This document shows, piece by piece, positions 1 to 5,289 of a stretch of 7,054 nucleotides of DNA (the first letter of the stretch is position 1; each line of letters begins with the position of its first letter). The DNA comes from Candidatus Uhrbacteria bacterium (GTDB lineage Bacteria > Patescibacteriota > Patescibacteriia > UBA9934). Position numbers and translations under genes: made by a program. The notes beneath the pieces were generated by a model. It made no database searches. It was not told where the DNA came from and saw nothing but the letters and a program-made list of their open reading frames with translations. The DNA lies in contig CAITFQ010000053.1 of NCBI GenBank assembly GCA_903891735.1, positions 1 through 7,054 on the forward strand, written 5' to 3'.

Positions 1-38
1 ATCAGTGTAAACTCTCCAATAGTTACTACTTTAACCAT
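1..38 (-). CDS. Possible start of an unidentified gene running off the left edge
   Basis: On the minus strand an ATG at 38-36 opens a frame that stays open to the window edge, reading MVKVVTIGEFTL. An in-frame ATG at 80 would add 14 residues (MSLSILYDTATSSS), but that stretch overlaps the putative promoter. The hydrophobic beta-strand followed by Gly-Glu resembles the first strand of many nucleotide-binding or sugar-kinase-like proteins, but twelve residues are too few to name a family. A TATTAT box at 67-62 on the minus strand, overlapping the recombinase -10 box, could serve it. I see this only as a plausible divergent neighbour of the recombinase gene; an open frame of this length can also occur by chance. 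Confidence 0.28.
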   Translation of the reverse strand, partial: MVKVVTIGEFTL

Positions 39-66
39 AGACGATGAAGTAGCTGTGTCGTATAAT
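38..66 (+). promoter_or_regulatory. Predicted sigma-70-type promoter of the recombinase gene
   Basis: The -35 box TAGACG (38-43, 4 of 6 consensus) is separated by 17 bases from a perfect -10 box TATAAT (61-66). Transcription would start near 73, leaving a leader of about 13 bases before the ATG at 86 with no Shine-Dalgarno sequence. A minus-strand TATTAT at 67-62 overlaps this -10, so the region may fire in both directions. Confidence 0.45.
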
Positions 67-85
67 ATGCTGAGACTCATTCCCT

Positions 86-1006
86 ATGCCTTCCTTAATC
101 GACAAATACCTCCAACAATTTCTCGAATACCTCGAAATCGAGCGCGGTCGCTCTTTGTTGACCGTCAAAAATTATAATTTCTACCTCCGTCGTTTCATCG
201 ACTGGGCCAAAATCAATCAGCCAAGCGACATCACCCAAGAACTCGTCCGCCAATTTCGGTTATATTTAAACCGCGATCTCGCCGGCCGCGAAGAAGAAAC
301 ACTCCAAAAAACCACCCAAAACTACCACCTAATTGCCTTGCGCTCGTTCTTAAAATTCTTAGCCAAGCGCGACATCAAGAGCCTCTCCCCAGAAAAAATC
401 GAGCTCGCCAAACAAGAAGGCCGCCACGTCAGCTTCCTCGAGGCGGAGGAGTTGAAACGCATGCTCCTGCTCGCCGCCCGCGACACCTCCCTCGTCGGCC
501 TCCGCGATCGCGCCATCTTGGAACTCCTCTTTTCCTCAGGCCTCCGCGTCTCCGAACTCGCCAATTTACTCATTGAACAAATCAACCTCAAGCTGGACGA
601 ATTCACCATCAAAGGCAAAGGCAGCAAGCACCGCGTCGTTTTCTTGTCGCCATCCGCCAAACAATGCCTCAAAATGTACCTCGAAGCTCGTCAGGACGTC
701 GCCCCCTTCATGTTCGTCCGCCACGATCGTGCCAAAAAAGGTGGTGTCGCCGCCCTCACCCCCCGTTCCGTCCAGCGCGTTATTGACGGTTTCGCCCGTA
801 ACGCCGGCATCACCAAACGCGTCACCCCGCACACCCTCCGCCACACTTTCGCCACGGATCTGCTCCGTAACGGCGCCGACATCCGCTCCGTCCAATCCCT
901 CCTCGGCCATTCGAGCATCGTCACCACCCAAGTCTACACTCACATCACGGACAAAGAACTGAAGCGCGTCTACACCAAATTCCACGACCAACCCGAGGCG
1001 AAATAA
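86..1006 (+). CDS. xerC/xerD-like: Tyrosine recombinase of the XerC/XerD type
   Basis: This is a site-specific tyrosine recombinase of 306 residues, the usual length for XerC/XerD, which resolve chromosome dimers at dif sites. The N-terminal SAM-like core-binding domain spans about residues 1-105. The catalytic domain (about 115-300) shows the complete set of active residues: Arg154 in GLRVSEL, Lys178 in KGKGSKHR, His249 and Arg252 in HTLRH, His275 in LLGH, and the nucleophile Tyr284 in TQVYTH. The ATG at 86 follows a TATAAT promoter closely and gives a standard N-terminus. No partner recombinase or integration element is visible, so a housekeeping single-Xer role is more likely than a phage or integron integrase, though this cannot be settled here. 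It converges head-on with the membrane-protein gene, their stop codons touching (TAA/TTA), and no terminator lies between them. Confidence 0.93.
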   Translation: MPSLIDKYLQQFLEYLEIERGRSLLTVKNYNFYLRRFIDWAKINQPSDITQELVRQFRLYLNRDLAGREEETLQKTTQNYHLIALRSFLKFLAKRDIKSLSPEKIELAKQEGRHVSFLEAEELKRMLLLAARDTSLVGLRDRAILELLFSSGLRVSELANLLIEQINLKLDEFTIKGKGSKHRVVFLSPSAKQCLKMYLEARQDVAPFMFVRHDRAKKGGVAALTPRSVQRVIDGFARNAGITKRVTPHTLRHTFATDLLRNGADIRSVQSLLGHSSIVTTQVYTHITDKELKRVYTKFHDQPEAK

Positions 1007-1987
1007 TTAGTGATACAAATTCACTAGCGCATTCAACGGCACATTCGTCAGCACTTTCGCCTCAATCTCATCTTTCGTAATCACCGCAAAATGCGTCGGA
1101 TGAGTAATCACTACCTCCCCTGGCCGCGCCGACGTAACAGACTGTGATTCCCCTTCAGCTACCTCGACAGTTATCTTATCGCCATCAATCTGCCGCACAT
1201 ATGCATAAGGATAACCCCCTGGAACATTCGGTATAAATACAACATCTCCAATTTTTACAGCTTTATCACGGTAGTCATGGATAATTCGATGAAAACTACT
1301 ATTCACTTCGCCGGGCATCGTCCAACCATTGTAAGCAACTGGCATGGCGACTTTAGTGAATAGTGGAATCGCCGCCCCTAAACAGGCGAAGCAGAACAGT
1401 ACCAACGCACTAACTGCTGACAGCAAACGCACCGGCACGGTAAATTCACGACTCACTAACCAACCAATCGTCGGCAAGGGAAAAATCAATGCCCCAAGCA
1501 GTCTCGCCTGCAAGGTATAACCAATCATCATTCGCCATGCCCACCAAGCACACAACAAATATAACGCGAACATCACGCCAACTATTGCTACGTACTCTAA
1601 ACTAGTTTGCCACAGCACCAAACCAGCGCCCGCCAGCAAAATCAAAACTGATAAACCAACCAAGCCTAGAATTCCAGCCTTCGGTCTCTTCGGTAACGGT
1701 GCATACTCCAACTCCTCATCTTTTACCGCTGTCCAACCAGCCAAAATACTGCCAAACAGCAACACCATCAAGATCGTTTTAACGGTCAGGTGAGTGACGT
1801 CAAACACTGTCCCGGCCAGTGATCCCATTGTAATACTCGTATTTGATGGAATCATCATCGCCACCAACCACACCGCAATCAAGCCAACCCACAACGCCAA
1901 CATCCCTCGCTGATACGCCTTCGTTAGGACGACAGTTTCTCGCTCATCCGCTGGCTGACGTGAGAACCACAGTAAATTCTTAAACAT
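1007..1987 (-). CDS. Six-helix membrane protein with soluble C-terminal domain, coupled to an Xre regulator
   Basis: The family is not recognised. Starting at 1987 (MFKNLLWF) the protein has 326 residues. Hydrophobic segments suggest about six membrane helices near residues 29-46, 66-87, 104-126, 129-150, 160-178 and 186-210. A soluble C-terminal region (about 212-326) follows, with the beta-rich stretches KIGDVVFIP, YAYVRQIDGDKITVEV and PGEVVITH. The segment NGWTMPGEV then GDVVFI then YVRQI vaguely recalls the order of motifs in S26 signal peptidases, but the nucleophilic Ser would be Thr223 and no clear Lys base aligns, so this is only a weak thought. The start is chosen because it lies one base after the stop of the Xre gene; an ATG at 1999 (MKNNMFKN), overlapping that gene, is equally possible. 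A longer in-frame start at 2092 lies inside the Xre gene and is rejected. Small Xre regulators beside membrane proteins are a common arrangement; the membrane protein may be the regulator's target or sensor. Confidence 0.8.
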   Translation of the reverse strand: MFKNLLWFSRQPADERETVVLTKAYQRGMLALWVGLIAVWLVAMMIPSNTSITMGSLAGTVFDVTHLTVKTILMVLLFGSILAGWTAVKDEELEYAPLPKRPKAGILGLVGLSVLILLAGAGLVLWQTSLEYVAIVGVMFALYLLCAWWAWRMMIGYTLQARLLGALIFPLPTIGWLVSREFTVPVRLLSAVSALVLFCFACLGAAIPLFTKVAMPVAYNGWTMPGEVNSSFHRIIHDYRDKAVKIGDVVFIPNVPGGYPYAYVRQIDGDKITVEVAEGESQSVTSARPGEVVITHPTHFAVITKDEIEAKVLTNVPLNALVNLYH

Positions 1988-1988
1988 A

Positions 1989-2192
1989 TTATTTTTCATA
2001 AATGAAGATTTGTTCAATCGGCGTGGCGAAGAACTTGGCGCACTTGTCAGCCAGGTGCAGCGTCGGCTCGTACCGCCCTTGCTCAATGGCAATAATCGTC
2101 TGCCTAGTCACGCCCAAGGTCGACGCCAGCGCTTCCTGGGTCATACCCTTAGCCGTCCGTAATTCTTTGAGGTGCGAAGTAATGGGAGGCAT
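1989..2192 (-). CDS. Small Xre/Cro-family helix-turn-helix regulator
   Basis: This is a 67-residue single-domain DNA-binding protein of the HTH_3 (Xre/Cro) type. It reads LKELRTAKGMTQEALASTLGV, then TRQTIIAIEQGRYEPTLHLA, matching the five-helix fold. The recognition helix is in VTRQTIIAIEQG and the hydrophobic C-terminus is FFATPIEQIFIYEK. It resembles the short YozG-like regulators found next to membrane-protein genes. The ATG at 2192 is preferred because the upstream in-frame ATG at 2234 lies inside the predicted promoter and adds 14 residues not typical of the family. No Shine-Dalgarno sequence precedes it. Two palindromes TGTAAA-N6-TTTACA in its own promoter are the likely operators, implying negative autoregulation of this gene and the membrane gene that follows after one base. 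Confidence 0.9.
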   Translation of the reverse strand: MPPITSHLKELRTAKGMTQEALASTLGVTRQTIIAIEQGRYEPTLHLADKCAKFFATPIEQIFIYEK

Positions 2193-2199
2193 GTATTGA

Positions 2200-2217
2200 T
2201 GTAAAATATACTTTACA
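2200..2217. promoter_or_regulatory. Putative operator 2 of the Xre regulator
   Basis: This is a perfect inverted repeat with arms TGTAAA and TTTACA and a 6-base spacer. It lies around the predicted transcription start (near 2216) and ends 8 bases before the regulator's ATG. Its half-sites and spacing are identical to the upstream copy at 2225-2242, and the centres are 25 bases apart. Binding by the regulator encoded just downstream is inferred. Confidence 0.6.
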
Positions 2218-2222
2218 ATTAC

Positions 2223-2244
2223 AATGTAAAACACTATTTACATT
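2223..2244. promoter_or_regulatory. Putative operator 1 of the Xre regulator, inside the promoter
   Basis: This inverted repeat has arms AATGTAAA and TTTACATT (8 bp, perfect) and a 6-base spacer, so it contains the same TGTAAA-N6-TTTACA core as operator 2. It covers the -10 box and nearly all of the spacer of the regulator's promoter, so a bound repressor would block RNA polymerase. Confidence 0.62.
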
Positions 2245-2251
2245 ATGTCAA
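2223..2251 (-). promoter_or_regulatory. Predicted sigma-70-type promoter of the Xre/membrane-protein operon
   Basis: On the minus strand a perfect -35 box TTGACA (2251-2246) is followed after 17 bases by TACATT (2228-2223, 4 of 6). Transcription would start near 2216, giving a leader of about 24 bases without a ribosome binding site. The promoter is overlaid by operator 1, and operator 2 lies immediately downstream. Confidence 0.65.
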
Positions 2252-2325
2252 GCGCCAGCCCCAAACTCGTCATCTCTAAAACCAAAATAATCAGCCAAGA
2301 TTAGCCAAATAAACCACACTCAGTC

Positions 2326-2354
2326 TTGACAAAAGGCTCATTTTTTGCTATACT
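2326..2354 (+). promoter_or_regulatory. Strong extended -10 promoter upstream of the NADH dehydrogenase gene
   Basis: A perfect -35 box TTGACA (2326-2331) lies 17 bases before TATACT (2349-2354), which is preceded by the extended -10 dinucleotide in TGC (2346-2348). This is the best promoter in the window. The start would be near 2361, inside the 8-bp palindrome ACTCGAGT (2357-2364), with a second palindrome GAACTAGTTC at 2375-2384; either could be an operator. Upstream, AGCCAA occurs twice, 10 bases apart (2293-2298 and 2303-2308). Confidence 0.65.
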
Positions 2355-2360
2355 TAACTC

Positions 2361-2494
2361 GAGTATCGCGCCGCGAACTAGTTCCCCCAACCCTCAACCG
2401 ACACTCAGGAGTCGCCCATCCCAACAGGGGAACGGCACTCTCGGGTGTCGTTCTTCATTTCCCCATCATTTTTCCTAGTGTATAATCCCGCCAC
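2361..2494 (+). promoter_or_regulatory. Structured leader with competing hairpins before the NADH dehydrogenase gene
   Basis: This stretch has no convincing gene. If transcribed from the promoter at 2326-2354 it can form several helices. GTTCCCC (2381-2387) pairs with GGGGAAC (2427-2433). CGACACTC (2399-2406) pairs with GGGTGTCG (2443-2450), with one G-U. GAACGGCAC (2430-2438) pairs with GTGTCGTTC (2445-2453), also with one G-U, around a 6-base loop. The third helix excludes the other two because it shares bases with both. The third hairpin is followed by a pyrimidine-rich run (TTCTTCATTT), so it could act as a weak terminator. An AGGAG at 2407-2411 has no start codon at a usable distance. 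I recognise no known riboswitch or small RNA family; the role as attenuator, sensor or separate small RNA is inference. Confidence 0.4.
2481..2486 (+). promoter_or_regulatory. -10 box immediately before the NADH dehydrogenase start
   Basis: A perfect TATAAT ends 8 bases before the ATG at 2495. No good -35 box lies 16-18 bases upstream. If active, transcription would begin at about 2493-2495 and yield a leaderless or nearly leaderless message, bypassing the structured leader. A chance match is possible in this AT-rich stretch. Confidence 0.35.
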
Positions 2495-3709
2495 ATGAAA
2501 AAACCCCACATCATTATTGTCGGCGGCGGGTTCGCCGGCCTGGAAGTCGCTCGCGGTCTCTTGCGCCCCCTCAAACAAGGCAAAATCAAACTCACCCTCA
2601 TCAATTCGACGAATTACTTCCTCTTCACGCCACTCCTCCACGAAGTTGCCACCGGCGGCCTCAGCGCCTCCTCTGTCGCCGAGCCCCTCCGCGAAGTTTT
2701 CGTTAATACTAAAATCAACATCATTCAAGGCCTGGTCACCCAGGTCGACGCCGACCAAAAAATAATTTCGTTGAATGATCAGCAACTCTCCTACGACATC
2801 GCAGTAATAGCCACCGGTGCCACCACCAACTACTACGACACCCCCGGCGCCAAAGAGTACACCCTCCCCCTCAAAACTCTCGCCGACGCCATTAACATCC
2901 GCAGTCGCATCATCGACGCTTTCGAAACCGCCTCTCTCCTCACCGACACCGCTCAGCGCCGCGAATTATTATCCTTCGTTATAGTTGGTGGTGGTGCCAC
3001 TGGTGTCGAACTCGCCGCCGAGCTGGCCGAATTCGCTTTCAGTATTGAACACCGCTATTTCGAAATGAGCAGCAGTTGCCTCCGTAAAAACGAAGTCACT
3101 GTCACGCTCGTCAGCACCAGCGCCGAACTCCTCGCCCAATTCCCTGCCCCCACTCGCCAAGTCGCCGCCGCCCGCCTCCAAGGGCTCGGCGTCATTCTCC
3201 GTCTCGGCGTCGCTGTCGGCGAAGTCGAACAGGACGGTGTCAACCTCAATGACGGCTGGCGCATCCCCTCTTCACTCACCATCTGGACCGCCGGCGTTAA
3301 AGCGACCTTACCGCAGTTCATTGACGAGTCAACCAAAGCTAAGCTTTGGTCGCAAACAAACAACCGAGCTGAGCTCGGCGCGTTCATCCTCGGTGATGCA
3401 GCCACCGGCCTCCCCCTACTCGCTCAAGTCGCCGTCGCGCAAGGCAAAGTCGTCGCCCGCAACATCCTCCTCCACCTCAAAGGCCGCCCCCTTCTTAACT
3501 TCGTTTATCACTCCAAAGGCAGCTTTGTCTCCCTCGGCCAGTGGTTCGCCGCCGGCACCATCGGCAAAATAAATATGAGTGGCCGTTTAACCTGGTGGCT
3601 CTGGCGCACCATCTACCTCTTCAAATTCGCCAGCAACAAAAAACGCCTCCGCATCATTCTCGACTGGACCCTCAACCTTTTCTATCCCCGCGACGTGACT
3701 AGATTTTAA
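2495..3709 (+). CDS. ndh: Type II NADH dehydrogenase-like FAD oxidoreductase
   Basis: NDH-2 is a single-subunit, non-proton-pumping membrane enzyme that passes electrons from NAD(P)H through FAD to quinone. The 404 residues fit the family. The FAD Rossmann motif VGGGFAG lies at 9-15, the ATG motif at 106-108, and the nucleotide-binding motif IVGGGATGVELAAELAEF at 163-180. The second FAD contact is LGDAA (299-303). The quinone-site motif AQVAVAQ is at 310-316. An amphipathic, Trp/Arg-rich C-terminal tail (about 365-404) is typical of NDH-2 membrane anchoring. Two departures stand out. The residue at the end of FAD strand 2, normally acidic, is Asn37. The equivalent NAD-site position is Ser207 rather than Glu, which may relax the preference toward NADPH. 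No other respiratory gene is visible. It is probably expressed from the promoter at 2326-2354 and ends at a hairpin terminator. Confidence 0.88.
   Translation: MKKPHIIIVGGGFAGLEVARGLLRPLKQGKIKLTLINSTNYFLFTPLLHEVATGGLSASSVAEPLREVFVNTKINIIQGLVTQVDADQKIISLNDQQLSYDIAVIATGATTNYYDTPGAKEYTLPLKTLADAINIRSRIIDAFETASLLTDTAQRRELLSFVIVGGGATGVELAAELAEFAFSIEHRYFEMSSSCLRKNEVTVTLVSTSAELLAQFPAPTRQVAAARLQGLGVILRLGVAVGEVEQDGVNLNDGWRIPSSLTIWTAGVKATLPQFIDESTKAKLWSQTNNRAELGAFILGDAATGLPLLAQVAVAQGKVVARNILLHLKGRPLLNFVYHSKGSFVSLGQWFAAGTIGKINMSGRLTWWLWRTIYLFKFASNKKRLRIILDWTLNLFYPRDVTRF
3332..3350. repeat. 19-base palindrome inside the NADH dehydrogenase gene
   Basis: The arms ACCAAAGCT and AGCTTTGGT are perfect over 9 bp around a central A. 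It lies in codons 280-286, a segment (TKAKLWSQTNN) that does not look like the conserved sequence expected before the GD motif. A second palindrome with the same AGCTNAGCT centre follows 13 bases later. Confidence 0.55.
3364..3378. repeat. 15-base palindrome inside the NADH dehydrogenase gene
   Basis: The arms CCGAGCT and AGCTCGG are perfect over 7 bp around a central G. It shares the AGCTNAGCT core and odd-centred symmetry with the palindrome at 3332-3350. It encodes part of RAELGAF just before the GD motif. Confidence 0.45.
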
Positions 3710-3714
3710 AACAA

Positions 3715-3738
3715 AAACTCCCGACAATTCGGGAGTTT
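3715..3738. terminator. Bidirectional intrinsic terminator
   Basis: A perfect 10-bp stem, AAACTCCCGA with TCGGGAGTTT, encloses a 4-base CAAT loop. It sits five bases after the NADH dehydrogenase stop codon and 16 bases beyond the stop of the converging methyltransferase gene. T-rich sequence (TTTATTGTTT) follows on the plus strand and an A-rich run (AAAACAAAAA) precedes it, giving a T-tract on the minus strand, so it can serve both genes. Confidence 0.85.
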
Positions 3739-3754
3739 ATTGTTTGCATAACTA

Positions 3755-5284
3755 TTAAAGTACCTTCGCTCCCATGGGCATCATTCCCGGAGCAATCTTA
3801 TCCTCAAGTATACTCATCACCTGGCTAACAATCACTGTTGGCGGCTGAGCCACTTTCTTCATCTCCAAACCGTTGTGCTTAATGAATTCGTCACCAATTG
3901 TCGACGGCGAAATCAAACCAGTTGGCAAGTAATAAGCTGCTACGCTTTGACTGTAATGACGATTAAGTTCTTCAACGAACGATGCGATACCAGCATTAAT
4001 CAGTCCGTACAGCATCAAGCTCATCGGTTTCTGCCCAGTCTTACCAGCACACCACACAAACTTCATAGGCTCGGGCTGTTCACTGAATCTCTTGATCAGC
4101 ATCTTGCTTAGCAACGCGCTACCAATCAGCTTGGCGCCCACACAAGCCTTAATCCCATCTTCGGTTAACTCGGTCAAACCACCATGTCCGCCCTCAGTAT
4201 CCGCCAACATCATGGTAATATCGACCCTCTTCACTTCGCTGAGCAATTTATCAATACTCTTCTCACTCGTAATATCGCACGCTCGTTCATGCCAACCAGC
4301 CTTATCGATTTTCTCAGCACTCCTGCTGTACAACCAAATCTCATAGCCCAACTTGTGCAAAGCCATTGCCACAAAGCGACCAATCGACTTTGTCTTAGTC
4401 CCCGCAATCAAGGCCGTCTTCCTGGCCGGCTTTTGGCAAACCAACATCGCCCAACCCATCTTGCCAGTCTCAACCGCCGCCACAATCCCTTCATAACGCT
4501 TCTTCAGTTCGCTATAAGTCACATCGCTTTTACTTTCATGAGCCTTCATCTTCTTAGCTAGTTTGGCATACGTCAAAATCATATCGCCATCCAGCTGCTC
4601 GGCCTTTATTACTTTAAGGCCAGTCGCCGCCAATACTTTCTGATACATTTTGAAACTAAAACCTTCAGTCCAATTGACCAACTTGTACACCAAATCATGA
4701 GCCTCATCGCTTAACTCATTCTGCTTCGTCTCCGCCAAAAAGTCAGCTAACGCGAACACACCGCCTGGCTTTAACAAGCCATAAATACTCTCGTACAACG
4801 CCTGTTTATCTGCCACCAACATAATCGCATCCTGGCTAATCACGTGGCTGAACATCTCGCCATCTTTGAACACCACTTTCAATTCACTCCCACTGGCGCG
4901 CACAAACTGCACCCGCACGCGCGGCAACTTCTTATCTTTACGTTCCTCATTCAAAGCCCGCAAATAAATTCTCGCGTCTTTAATTTGTTCATCACTCAAA
5001 TCAACGCCGACGCCACTGCAGCCAAACTTCGCACACATCTCAATCAACGTCTTGCCGGTCCCGCAACCAACATCCAGCACCGTCGAACTCCTCGTCAGCG
5101 GCACCACTGTTTCAATATTGGCGATCAAGTGTTCAGTTGCCTGCTTATAAGCCTTCGTCAACGAATCCTTAGCACTCTTAAACAAACCCACATGCAGCGT
5201 GTGCTCACCCTCATCCCACGTTTCGTCGTAGTACTTCTTCAAAAAGTTAAACTTCTCGCGCGTCACTTTTTCTTGCTTAATCAT
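3755..5284 (-). CDS. SAM-dependent methyltransferase fused to a short-chain dehydrogenase-like domain
   Basis: This 509-residue protein has two domains. Residues about 15-285 form a class I SAM methyltransferase, with WDEGEHTLHVGLF (23-35), SAM motif I VLDVGCGTG (69-77), the acidic end of strand 2 in GVGVDLS (91-97), and SQDAIMLV (150-157) followed by LLKPGGVFALADF. These resemble the glycine/sarcosine/dimethylglycine N-methyltransferase relatives, but the substrate is unknown. Residues about 288-470 look like a short-chain dehydrogenase. They contain the altered glycine motif AGTKTKSIG (294-302), Ser320-Arg321 after strand 2 suggesting NADPH, CDIT (336-339), and Tyr426 in LYGLINAG. The usual YxxxK Lys is Asn430, while Lys385 (GAKLIG) takes the position of the conserved Asn. 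That swap is known from polyketide and fatty-acid ketoreductase domains; the usual Ser is absent (WCAGKTG, 411-417). The gene starts 5 bases after the dehydrogenase-like gene and is clearly co-transcribed with it. A bifunctional methylating and reducing enzyme is inference. Confidence 0.82.
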   Translation of the reverse strand: MIKQEKVTREKFNFLKKYYDETWDEGEHTLHVGLFKSAKDSLTKAYKQATEHLIANIETVVPLTRSSTVLDVGCGTGKTLIEMCAKFGCSGVGVDLSDEQIKDARIYLRALNEERKDKKLPRVRVQFVRASGSELKVVFKDGEMFSHVISQDAIMLVADKQALYESIYGLLKPGGVFALADFLAETKQNELSDEAHDLVYKLVNWTEGFSFKMYQKVLAATGLKVIKAEQLDGDMILTYAKLAKKMKAHESKSDVTYSELKKRYEGIVAAVETGKMGWAMLVCQKPARKTALIAGTKTKSIGRFVAMALHKLGYEIWLYSRSAEKIDKAGWHERACDITSEKSIDKLLSEVKRVDITMMLADTEGGHGGLTELTEDGIKACVGAKLIGSALLSKMLIKRFSEQPEPMKFVWCAGKTGQKPMSLMLYGLINAGIASFVEELNRHYSQSVAAYYLPTGLISPSTIGDEFIKHNGLEMKKVAQPPTVIVSQVMSILEDKIAPGMMPMGAKVL

Positions 5285-5289
5285 ATCGT

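Noticed and set aside
566..991. Minus-strand open frame of 141 codons within the recombinase gene
   Set aside because: It lies opposite a gene with all catalytic motifs and its Gly/Asp/Glu-rich composition is the usual product of reading C-rich codons backwards.
1988..2092. Longer start (ATG at 2092) for the membrane protein
   Set aside because: The added residues overlap the Xre gene almost fully in another frame and look like out-of-frame translation (PLSKGGTSRRCTW).
2193..2234. Longer start (ATG at 2234) for the Xre regulator
   Set aside because: It would begin at the -10 region upstream of the predicted transcription start and adds residues not seen in this family.
2361..2460. Known structured RNA (4.5S, tRNA, tmRNA or a named riboswitch)
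   Set aside because: No T-arm, SRP tetraloop motif or other conserved core is visible; only generic hairpins.
2445..2498. Seventeen-codon GTG frame whose TGA overlaps the ndh ATG
   Set aside because: The overlap recalls a coupled leader peptide, but there is no ribosome binding site and the GTG is buried in the predicted hairpin; no independent support.
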